Source: Cheilinus undulatus
Lineage: Eukaryota > Chordata > Actinopteri > Labriformes > Labridae
Assembly: GCF_018320785.1 (NCBI RefSeq)
Contig: NC_054882.1
Location: forward strand, 31,128,719-31,192,718
Length of the DNA stretch: 64,000 bases
Direction: 5' to 3'
Below, in pieces: positions 14,801 to 26,800 of the stretch. The position numbers and the translations under genes were made by a program. Under the pieces are notes generated by a model. It saw nothing but the letters and a program-made list of their open reading frames with translations. It made no database searches and was not told the DNA's origin. Numbering within the stretch: the first letter of the stretch is position 1; the number at the start of each line of letters is the position of its first letter.

Positions 14801-17800
14801 GTAGACAGTTTGCCTTGACTGCATTTTCAGCTGGTTTTTTGTAACCATGTGTCTTCTTCCCAACAGGCCTTCTCAGTATTCTTTGTGTGTGTTGCGTTTA
14901 CCTCGGACATCATTTGCCTCCTCTTCATCCCAGTGCAATGGCTTTTCTTCGCTGCCAGTACCTATGTGTGGGTGCAGTATGTTTGGCACACAGGTAATCT
15001 CTTCAGTGTAAAGGTGTCTTAACATTTTTTAAACTACTTCTTATGAGAAATGGGGGTATGCCCGTTCTTAACCTGACGGAAGTTTTCACATGAAAAACTA
15101 AATAAAATTAGCAACTAATTTAATGGCTAAAATTTACCTAACATACCATTACCTAAAGAGAGAATGAATGAAGTAAGAAAGGGAGGAAGGGGGGGAATTA
15201 TCTTTCAACATGAAATATTAATACAAGTAATTATCTACAGTAGAGGTGCTGAAGAAAATCAATTTACATCAGAATCGCAAATATTGATTTCTACGATTCT
15301 TAATTAATTCAGATTGTTGAAGGATAGTTTTAAACATACTTTAATGACTCTGACGTGCATTTTCAAAAACAGACCGTTTGAGCACAGCAAACCTGATGCT
15401 GATGTTTTCCTCCGTGCACTGTCTCCACCTTTCCTGATGCACAAATACAATAGGAGGTGTGTGGCTTATGAGCTGCGCTGTTAGCATTAGCAACACTAGC
15501 TCTTTGCGTCATAATGCTTACGTTACTGCATCTGACGTACTGACAAACTGTTAACACCGTTTATGAGTTACTAAGTTGGCATGAGTTACTCAGCCTGTCT
15601 TGTTTTATCAAAAGGAACATTTGGATTCTGGATTCTGCAATCTCTGGTAAGAGGAAAACCTAACCCAACATGTCAGCTATGTGTACTGCTAAAGTAATAC
15701 AGCGTACTTCAGGAATGTTTTATATGTCTGAGATCAAGTCATACAGACACATTCACCTGGATTTAGAATAAGTAGATCAACAGCCAACAGCTGCTAACTG
15801 TCACGGACAATTAGATAAGAAGATGTATCATCTATTTTGCATCAAAGACTGATGTTATGGTTTAATGAGTGACTGTGTTAATTGTTGACTACATGTCAAA
15901 TGTATCTGTGGTTGTCTCAATAACATAGCCTGTTGTAAACTCAAAGAGTCCCCTTTGTGAATTTTTCAATTAAGTTGATGTTTTCTAAACTTATTTAAGA
16001 CAAAATTATGTTTTTCAGTGTTTTAACAATGTTAACAATCACTAACACGTTCAGCAGAAAAGTCATCAGTTAACACAGTCACTTGTTAAAACATAACACC
16101 TGCTTCCTGAAGCATCATCAACAGTGTAGGCTTTGGATTTATGATCTTTTCATTAAGTTTCTGATAAATACTTTACTATACATTTTATAATATTTGCAAT
16201 TTAAACACAAATTAATGGTGTCTTTTCTTTTAGGTTTTACTTTGTGACCATTTGTTACTGTAATTAGCTGATGAGAATGCTACAAATAGGGAAAAATGCA
16301 TAATCTTGAATCTAAAACTCATTTTATTATCCTTTAAATGTCGGTTTATAAGTTAAAGCTCCTTATTGCACAGCAGACTGGACTAGATGCTGAAATTATC
16401 ACTCCTTTTTAACAAATAGTGAATGTGTCTTGAATCAAATCATTACCCCCAGACTTTGAATCAAATCAAATCGTGAGATACGGAAATATTCACTCCTCTA
16501 TTTTTCAGTGAAAGACCACATGCATTCTTAGCAGTAGCACTGTACTTGTTGATCTACTCGGGAAAGGTCTGTGCAGTACCCCTGCACATTATGTTGCTCT
16601 ATTTGCCAATAGTTAGCTTGCTTCTAAGAATTTGGCATGCTGTTTGTAATTGAGCTGCGTTCAGCGGATTAGTTGTCAGTCTAATTTAGCGGTATCCCCC
16701 TGTGTTGACCATAGGCCAGGTGTCGGATTGAAATCCTAGTCTGAGTTGGGGGAGGGAGTAACGCATTGCGGCCCCCATTTTCTTTCTGAGCTTTCTAACT
16801 TATGATAAATTTGTGTCCAAATCAGACCTGGAAATCCATTTCCCTGAAAATGTTTTCTTACAAAAACCCTAGGCACAGGCGCATTCTTAACACACCAGTA
16901 TGGCCTCAACAGCCTTTAGAGACTTTGATCACAGCACAGAATAAAGGTGTCTTTTTATTGTTAAAGAACAATTAAACATTGATTAGCTACTCTGTACTAA
17001 CTTGGACACTTTTTTGATATTCATCTGAAGTATTTTGTATGTATTTAAGATTGCACACACTACGGATGCTTTTTGCCATTAATAACATTCTTGGCCTCCT
17101 CTCTTTTTTCTCTTTTTTCTTTCTCAGAGAGAGGAGTCTGTCTGCCCACAGTGTCTCTATGGATACTCTTTGTCTACATAGAGGCAGCAATCAGATTCAA
17201 AGACCTGAAGAACTTCCATGTGGACTTGTGCCGTCCCTTTGCTGCACACTGGTGAGCCAAAGATGATGGACCTGGTTTGTTTGAAATGCATGACAAGGCC
17301 TAGATGAGTGACAAAGCCCATCATAATTGACGGGCTGAAAACAACAGTTCTTGTAATTGCACCATGGATTCTCACTAGGCAGAAAAATATTTGTCCTATC
17401 ATGTATATTTACATAACATGTAATGTGCATCCAAGGCAGTCACTTCAGTTCAATAACCAATCTGTCTGTGTTATTAAAGCTTAACGACAAAGAAGTTATT
17501 TGATGAGCAGTCAATACGACACTTAAAAGCACTTGAAGAAAAAAAACAGGCCAAGTTTCTCTGTGATTCTCCAAAAGACTCATTATATTGAGAGATTGAG
17601 ACATATGCAGTCTTCACATGTTTGAAAATTCTTTTAGGACCTCTACTCTACAGGCTAAGGAAGGTCTGCAGTTTTACTCATAGAAAGTAGGTAGCACAGG
17701 TTCATTTGTTTAACACTGGTGTCAGCCAAATAACCTGTACCACAGTGCAGTCAAATTAATGCTTGCATCTAGCACACTTAAACAGCAGAATCAGACAGGT

Positions 17801-20800
17801 GATTTTTAACTGGGCAGAAGAAGTCCCCTGCTAGACAAACCAGGACACTCTTGAAAAGAAAGATGACCTCAGTAGATATCAGTAGATATCTGATATACTT
17901 GAAAAAAAGTGATCTATTTTTTACAGTTTAACATGAGAGAAAATGTTGACATATTGCAGTGTTAATTTCGTTGACTAAATGACTAAAAATATTCATGGAC
18001 TACATTTTTTCCATAAGGACTGCAAGACTAGCACTAGCTGAATACAGTGTTTTTTTTGTTTTTGTTTTTTTTTAAGATTTTATTTTTTGGTCTTTATTTG
18101 ATAGGACAGTGGATAGAGTTGGAAACAGGGGAGAGAGCGGGGAGAGACATGCAGGAAATAGTGCCACGGGCTGGATTCGAACCCGGGTCGCCTGTGTATA
18201 TGGCATGCGCCTTAACCACTTGACTACCGGCGCGCCTGAAAATAGATTTTAAAAAATCATTCTAGTTTATGCCAATGAAACTAAAACGAACTAAAATGTT
18301 AGAGATGGGCTGTTTATTGTTCAAAATCGGTGATTATTCAACTGTGCATATAACCTGTAAAAAAACATGCAGAGATGAGGTGAAAGAGCATTCAAGGTGT
18401 TTCAGTATGTGCTTCAGTACATTTTAAAGTAATCAAGGTATCGATTGTGCATTATTAAGTTTTTTACATTTATATTGATTTTACAATATGACTAATTAAA
18501 TCAGTTCAAAGGAAATAATAGTTTTGTTTGTTTTTTTTTACTAAAATTAAAGATTAATCTGTAAGGAATAGGACTGGGTTTAAAAAATTGATTCTTGGAT
18601 TCAGATTGATTCTCATTTTTCAATTACGATATTGATTCATATACCCAGAGATCGATCTTTTATTATAGGCCTTCTCCTCCTCCTGGCAGCTCCTCGCGTT
18701 ACCAGTCTCAGACTTACATGGCTCATGCAGCTTAAAAGTTGACCTGCATTCGCCTCTAAAAGCCTTTAGACTCTGGTTTGAGGTTTGAGGCTTCCACCCA
18801 GTCATTTTGTTTAGGATATCTAGGTGTGTTATCAATACGAGCTGGATATCTCTACCTTATACGTAAACTTCCACCTGTGCAGCTACAGATGATTTTACTA
18901 CTCTACTCCTCTGTTTCACAGCCCCCTCCCCACACCAATTACACACACTGTTGCAGTTTACAGCGGGGAAATGATGGAGCACTCAAAAAGAAGAGGATCT
19001 CTAGTTATTTAGACAGACATGAGTAATAACCATGCATCACATTTAGATTATCTGTGAAGTTAGCATAATATAACATTCACAACCTCATACAATGTACATT
19101 ATTAAAAAGATAAGGTGATGTAGGGCCCTATGATTTCCGCGTTAAGGGAATCGTTGACTGAATCAAAGAATTGACCAATAAAAAAGGAATTTACAATTTA
19201 ACGCAGAAATTGAATGAATTTGACAGAAAATGCTGTTTTTTTAGAAAGAGGAACGTATATCTAAGGAATATGTTCCGGGGGTTTACTAAAGTGTGGCGTA
19301 ACTTGTGCCTTACTTCAGAAAGGCTCAACCCCCCCCCCCAAAAAAAAAAAAAAAAAAAAAAAAAACAATAACAGCACGTCAAAGCAGCTGCACGGAACAC
19401 TGGCAAACATCACGTAGCTTAACACGGGGCAATACAGTGCGACATAATGTTGCACCTACAAGAAAACTTATCCATGCTTCGAGTTATTTTACCTCACTTC
19501 ACCAGAGTCACAGAAAGAGAGGTGTGACACACAGCTGAAGTCACAACTTGAGGACCTGCTCACCTCTCAAGGGCTTCAAACTCGAATCAGAGATTTTATG
19601 AGGTCACGTTGTATAAATGATGTTACATGCTACATGTCTGCATCAACGTAGCGGTCTGATATGAGGCAGACGGACAGACAGCAATGTATAGAGGGAGATG
19701 AGACAACTGTTACAGTCAGGAGTAAAAACACAATGCAGCATCAAAGTGCATGCACTGTTACATACTGTGAGAGTAAAGGAAAAATTTAGGTTTTCTTTTA
19801 ACTATTTAACTTTAATGTTACCTTCTTATTAAGTTACTATCGCTCTGTGTTTGAGAGAACAGAAGGATTTCTTCATTTACATTATAAACATCAGTTAGGA
19901 TGTGATTATACACGTGGATGTGTCTTAAAATATTGGAAATATCTGACTGTTACACTGGTTGTAGTTATTTTATATCAGGGTTATCCAAACAACGGCTCCT
20001 GGGCCAACTGTGGCCCTTTTTCAATAAATTTAAGGTTATTTCTAGTTAATTAGTGAACATTTTATTCATTTACATAAGCAGGACACTCTTTTATGGTAAA
20101 ATTAGTGGAAATGTTAAAAAATTGAATTTTGGAAAAAAATAAAATAAAACATATTTCATAGGGCCCTAGTGATGCACATTTCTTTTTTTTATCTGTGCTG
20201 TGGGTTCTGTCAATTAATGAGCATAGTTGTCTGCATGCACCATATCTTAAAATATGTAGTGTGAGAATCTATTTTGTGACAATTACTACTGCCAATTGGA
20301 AACAGTGCAATCATAGATTCTAGACTTACTTAAACTTTGCACAGTAATTTATAAAATTTACTTATATTTTATTTTTATTCATTTAACAACAAGAGTTTCA
20401 ACTTGGACTTGCAAAAAGTAACTTATCTCTGCCTTAAAATAAACATGGTGGAGCCTGGCAGCTCTGCTCCACTGAAGGTAAAACAAAGCTGAAAACAGGA
20501 CATCAGTCTGCATTTTGGATTTAAAAACTGTAAAGACACAGTCAAGCTGGACCAAAGGAAGGCCATATGCAAGATGCGTCACATGAAGATAAAATAGTAA
20601 TGTAAATTCTTCTAGTTTGGAGTCCATTTTGAATGCAGATCCTGATATTTTCAATGATGTGCCTGGTTGGAACATTCTTTGCACTATTTCTAACTTTAGT
20701 TCTCTGAGAATCTCTAAAATGTTGAAGCAGAAAAGGTTTACTAACTAAGAACATCCCTACATGAATCGATATTGGATCGAATTGTGAATCAAATCAAATC

Positions 20801-23800
20801 TAGAAACAAAATCAAATTGATTGAGGAAACCAGTGGCAATATGCAGCCCTAGTAAGGAATTTCTAGTGACTGAAACTAGACTATAATGCTTTTGAGTTTT
20901 TGTTGCCGAAACCAAGACTAAAACTGAGTGAAAATAACACAAATTTGACTGAAACCAATTAACACTGGAAGCTACCGACTAAAATTCAATTTGAACTAGC
21001 TTCCAAAATTAAAACTGTCATGGTGGGAGTAATACACCAAAAGAAGTGATGGATTTAACATGGATATTGTTATCAGCCAATGTCTAAATTGTTATTTTGA
21101 ACATTGGTATGGGCCCCCGTTTTCACAACTGGTGCATTTTATTAGAAACTTACAAGAATTACAAGCTGTTTTTGACTATTCCAAGCTACATAACTATGCC
21201 ACAAAGTCTAAATTTTGTCATACCTTAGAGAATTATAAGACACTGTTGATACATTTTGTATTTTAAACCAGATTTTGACGTTGCTTCTTGTTTTCATTCC
21301 TGTAGCATTGGCTACCCAGTGGTCACACTTGGATTTGGCTTCAAGAGCTATGTAAGCTATAAGATGCGCCTTCGGAAGCAGAAGGAGGTGCAAAAGGAAA
21401 ATGAATTTTACATGCAACTCCTGCAACAGGCTCTGCCTCCAGAGCAACAAATGCTTCAGAGGCAAGAGCGAGAAGCGGAAGAAGGTAAGATAATCCACAG
21501 GAATACATAGATTTTGAATATGAAGCCCCAGGGTTTGAGGAAACTTTCTGTTTCAGCTGAAAACAAATATCACATCATTTAGATTGTTATGTAGTTAAAT
21601 TGGCACATTTGAAGTTTATTGATGTTTACTTATAGTACTTGTTTTTCTTGAATGGGTAAGCTGGGGAATAGGCTTAAGTCAGTGAAAACACATGTATTAC
21701 ATTGTCAGAGTATTTCTGTAAGATTTGATCAGTTTGTACTGGAACTGTACTGGAAAAGGTAGAACCTGTAAGTGAACTGTGCTTCAGTCACAGAAAGGCT
21801 TTCCTCTAGTCCTGGTTGTTTGGCATTAATTTCTCATGCCAGATAAGCTAGCCTGATGTACCATGGCAGATTGTGTAGCATTAGAAGTCTGTTCTTGCTG
21901 CTATACCTGTCTCAAAGTTTAAAGAGCCCTAGGAGACTCTGGCCATTGAGTTTGAACACTCTCTTATTTATTGCATATTTCTCCCCTTCATCTTTCTCTC
22001 ACACCTGCAGCAGCAGCAGCAGCAGCTAAAGGAATATCTGAAGTGGACACACCTCCAGTATCACAGAATGGTGCCCCAGCCAATAAAAAGACATCGGCAC
22101 CAATGCCGGAGTTAGAGTATAAAGAAAAAGGGAAAGAGGGAAGGAGCGGTGGGGATGCTAAAAAACAGCACAACAGCATCCTACCATCATCTGTGGACTC
22201 TAAACTCCAGGAGATGGAGTATATGGAGAACCATATGAACAACAAGAGACTGACCACAGAGCTGGGCAGCACAGAGAACCTGTTGCTTAAAGAGGATAAC
22301 AACTCCTCCTGCTCATCCTCATCATCCTCCTCCTCCAAAAACTACAAAAATGCTAGCAGCAATGCTGCAACGCTCAATTCCTCGCCCCGTGGCCATAGCG
22401 CCACCAACGGCAGCGTGCCCTCCTCTGCATCAACAGCCTCCTCTTCCACAGGGAAGAATGAGAAGAAGCACAAGTTAACAGTTGGGAAGGGGAATTCAGG
22501 TGGCTCCCACAGGGATCCCACAGACAACTGTATCCCCAACAACCAGCTGAGTAAGCCAGAAGCACTTGTAAGGTAAGAAGCCTGTACCCAGACACACACG
22601 TTCACCAATTAAAACTAGTATATTTACTTTTTTAGAAAGTTTATCAATATTTTTCTGTTCATGTTACAAAAATTGGCTCATAAAACGTTTTATTTTAAGA
22701 TCCCAAAATTACTGTGCCATGCCATACTGGCAGACACTGAAATTTGCATGTCAAAAACAGGTTGACCTTACTTGAATAACACTGATTTCTTTAAATTTAT
22801 ATTGCGCAAAAATACAGACTGTCTTTTTTGAAAAAAAATCTGTATTTATAAATTCCCCCATAGGCATCCATTGTCTTTCACACAGCAGTGCACTCTGGGT
22901 AGTGACATAGACGGACTTATTTGCCTACCTCCCCATACTTGTTTCCCTAGGGATGCCATCTGTCAAGCCATTTTGATATGAAGCCATAAGCACCTCAGTT
23001 AGTGAAGACAGTAATAGAAAGATGAAATTAGTTGCAGTGTAGATCGAAGTGAATATAGTTGGAGAGGTGAGGAGGCCAGTGTGGAGCTCATTAGTGCCTC
23101 TCATGTACTTATCAGAGAGGAGGAGGGAGAGAGAGGTTAAATAGCCTACTTGATATTGGCAATGAGCTGATCATAACTGTATAGCTATAAGCACCGCTGT
23201 TCACACCTGGCCTCTTGTCTTCAGTGATCACTGGAACACTATCCCACTTACAAATGTAAATGAAGGTGGAGCCCTGTTCCCCTTCAGTAGCCTTTAAAAA
23301 CAAAATAATGACAGACCACACACAGTGTGTTGATGATGTGCAGCTTTATGTCCATTTTCCCCTTCTTATTTTATGCAAACAAAGACTTGGGTGAAACCTC
23401 AGTATCCTAATGGCATTGCATTATCATAAACTGGCCCAGCATATAGAGACATTGATCATGCATTAAGATTTAGACTACAGGGAAATAGAGAACAGACTGG
23501 TCTGTTCATAGAGTAAGAATAAGTGCATGAAAAACTCACAAGACAGGCAGAACGGAGTGAGGCTATATTTGCATGTTGTAGATGTAAGGAAAGCTACATA
23601 TAAAAATAAACTGTGCCTCCAAATGCTGTCAGTAGTGCATTCCAGAGATATTACACACAGGAATTTATTATTCAGTTTATAGTAATGCAGTGCCATTAAG
23701 TTATCGATGCGTCATGTGAGTCTCTGTTTGCATAGAACAAATAAAGATAAAATATGGTCATAAGGGTCCACATAATCAATGCTTTATGTGCAGTTTCTCA

Positions 23801-26800
23801 TCATTATTTAGTGTTTTAAAGGCAATTGAAAGGGAACAGGGATCTGTCTTTATTTGCATACTGTATACAGAGCAAGGTCCCCACAAGCTTGAATTATACT
23901 TGCGGTGGTTGCCAGTGGAAAGGGCTGACATTACACAGATGCACAGAAGAAGTTCACACATTTAATAGCTTATAAATACTTGACATTTAACTCAAATATT
24001 TGATTGATTGAAAAATTTTCTTTCATTTAATTCTTTAATGTTATAATTTGCTCAAAGATGATGGGATGAATGAGACAATTGATTTTGTTTGCAGAAACCA
24101 AAATAACACCAAATTCAAGTTTCTGGCAATAACTTTCGGTTCTGGAATAATAAGTCAATTTGAACTCCACTTATATTTTCTCCAGGATTATAGATTAGTT
24201 CAGGGATGGACAACTTTGGTTACCAAAAGGGCGATATTAATTTTATCACCAATGCCAGAGAGCCACTTGTCACAGATTGTTGGATATTCTCAATTTAAAC
24301 CTTGTGATTAGTAATAATTTAATTAAAGGAAGAATATTTTGCTTTAATGGTCATTTGTTGAACCTTTATGTTTTTGACCATAAGTGCTAATAGAAATATT
24401 TAATTTGATTGTTTCTTGTTATTTTACTTGCATGTTTTTTTCACAACTGCATATAATGGTGTATGTAAAAAACACTTGCAGCTGATTAAATCTTCTAAAA
24501 CCAAAAAATAAAAGACATAACTAAATAAAAAACAAAATCAAAGAAATACAAAAAATAATTAATATCAATTCAAAGTATAATTCAAAAGTAAAATATATAA
24601 AATAGCATAAATAAGAATGCAAACCAAATAAACATGAAAAATGAAATCAAATAAAAAGTTCAAAATCAATTTCTAATTTTTAAACAAATAAATAACTTAA
24701 AACAAATATATTAAAAATGAATTTATATGAATAATGAATGATAGATGAATGATTAATGAATAATAGATTAAGTTAAAAGTAAAATAAAATAGAGCCAGAA
24801 TTGAAAACAAAATTCAAATTGTTTTAATCAAATCAAAAAACTGAATAAAAGAATTGACCGAATACCAGTAGTGAAAGACTTTAAGAGACATTTTTCATGT
24901 CTTCATGGTAGATTTTCTCCCTTTTTTCATAAAATTTGTAATTTATGGGTATTTTAAATTGACGACTGGGGCTGTATTGAGTTAGGCTGAGCCTGATATG
25001 ACCTAGTGTTAATTTTGGCAGCTATTTTCAATTTTAATCTTAGTCTTAGTCTTTAGATGAAATGTCTTTTAGTTTTAGCCTCATTTTAGTCATTTCTACC
25101 CTTTTTATTTTTAGTCGACGAAAACTCAAATGCATTTTAGTCTAGTTTTAATCCATAAAAAGTCCTAAGATTTAGGCTTTACTTTTAGTCCAAGCGTTTT
25201 TTTTTTTTTTTACCTAAATCTGGTACCAGGTCATGGTAATGTGTTCTATGCATTCTATGCCAAACCTGGGGTCCCTGCTTTCTACATTGTTTTTTGACAG
25301 ATTTACCCACAGTGGAGAAATAGCACCAATTTTGAATGTCCGACGTAAACTACATTACATTTTAGTCTAGTTTTAGTCATCTAGACAAAAACTAAACTTA
25401 CTTGTAGTTAGTTTTAGTCATCCCTGAGCTATATTTTTTAGTCTTAGTCTAGTTTTTGTCATGGAAAAAAGGCAGTTGACAAACATTTTTAGTCATAGTT
25501 TTAGTGGCCCTGCAAGCCACCAGTTGCCCACCCCTGGATTAGATGGTACCAGTCACCAGCCTATTATCTTTTCTGATATTGGCTTTTCATTGCTGAATTT
25601 CGGTGTCTAATGTCTGGTTGACATGACTGGCATCATTATCAGTAGTATAATTATAAATTCCATTGTGTTTCATTGTATTCGCATCAATATTAAATTTAAA
25701 GTTTATAACCATTCAATAAATAAGACTGTATGGGAACACTCGTCTAAGATGCAGGTTTCATTACCTGATTTATAATGGATAGGTTGTTTTTTACACTAAT
25801 ACTACATGATAGTTACAGCATTCACAGCCCGGTTTCTATTCCACAGCTCAATTTCAGGAATTGCATTCTGTAGTTGGATTAATGGGTACCTTATTTTGAC
25901 ATTTATTTAGGGGTTTGATCACAACGTTAATCTGCTCACCTTCAGTTAGCCAATATTATCCACACACATTCCCTCACGTATACACATTCACATCTACCTA
26001 GCCTATGCCATCTCTCCTCCTCTCTCTCTTCATCTACCTGTTTAATCTCTGTTTTCTGTGTTTTATAAATTTCTTTTGTCACAACTTGTGAAGTGTTACT
26101 CTCGATCTAGTTGTGACTCACTGAAGGAAAAGCCTCGTAATGACGTTAAGCATTTGATACTACAACACGCACAGATAGAGTGTGGAGAAGTTATATCAAT
26201 CCTGCAAGGTTTTAATGTTGACATCCACACTTGGATAAGGTGTAAACCCCAGTGCTTGCTGCCAGCTGAGGAAGACGCTATGCTGTCAAACAGTCATCTC
26301 CACTATTCACTCACACCTTCCCAAATTCATGTGTGTGTTTATGCAAAAAAAAGGAGAGGGAGGGAGAGCAGGCTGGTGGGCCAATGATTCAGGCTTATGT
26401 TTCTTATTCTGTGATGTGATAATAATGGGGCACTATAATAATCATCGTAAATTCATGTTTTTATGCAGGATTTTTATGAGAGTGACACTTGCGGGAATTT
26501 AATGTTTTGCATGCGATTTCTGCAATACTGCGCTAAAATTCAGACCCATACTGGAGAAATGAACCTAAAATCTGCACTGAGTGATCATCCAGTCTTCTTC
26601 TCTATTGATCTGTAAAGCAATAGCATATCGAGAAGGCTCCAGAAGCTTAGGTGGAGTAAGGTGAGATCAAAGGCTGTGAAAAATGGTTTTCTCTTGGCTG
26701 TTAAAATGTGAAAATGCCGTAATAGGCCTTTAACTATTCTCGGGCTAGGGACCCCTTACATGGCAGAAAATTTTCCAAGGACCCCAACATAACCCTCACG

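Larger units (their letters stand above)
18569..20851. mobile_element. hAT element (TAGGACTGG...GCAGCCCTA) with 8-bp duplication
   Basis: Left end TAGGACTGGG; right end reverse complement TAGGGCTGC. The flanking octamer gtaaggaa occurs at 18561-18568 and again at 20852-20859, a perfect 8-base target-site duplication as expected for hAT. Subterminal 'attgattc' and 'gaatcaaatcaaatc' words occur on both sides. No intact transposase; another element is inserted inside. Confidence 0.75.
17957..21017. mobile_element. Outer hAT-like element (CAGTGTTAATTT), interrupted by later insertions
   Basis: The left end is CAGTGTTAATTTCGTTGACT followed by 'actaaaaat' words. After the inner insertions, the sequence resumes at 20860 with 'actagactataat', 'gttgccgaaaccaagactaaaac', and ends near 'cttccaaaattaaaactg'. 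The same family occurs in opposite orientation at ~25003-25505 ('tagtgttaattttggcagc'). Boundaries are approximate and I found no clean target-site duplication. Confidence 0.5.
17252..21305 (+). other. maco1 intron 4, mostly nested transposons
   Basis: No gene. 17957-21017 is a stack of elements inserted into one another (separate entries); 17252-17956 and 21018-21305 look like ordinary intron. Confidence 0.7.

Noticed and set aside
18173-18240. Possible tRNA gene
   Set aside because: A and B boxes are present, but there is no complete acceptor stem or cloverleaf, and a SINE body with A-rich tail follows.
26735-26800. 'gggctagggacccc...aggacccc' repeat-like fragment
   Set aside because: Resembles a known repeat end, but neither the other end nor the duplication could be located.
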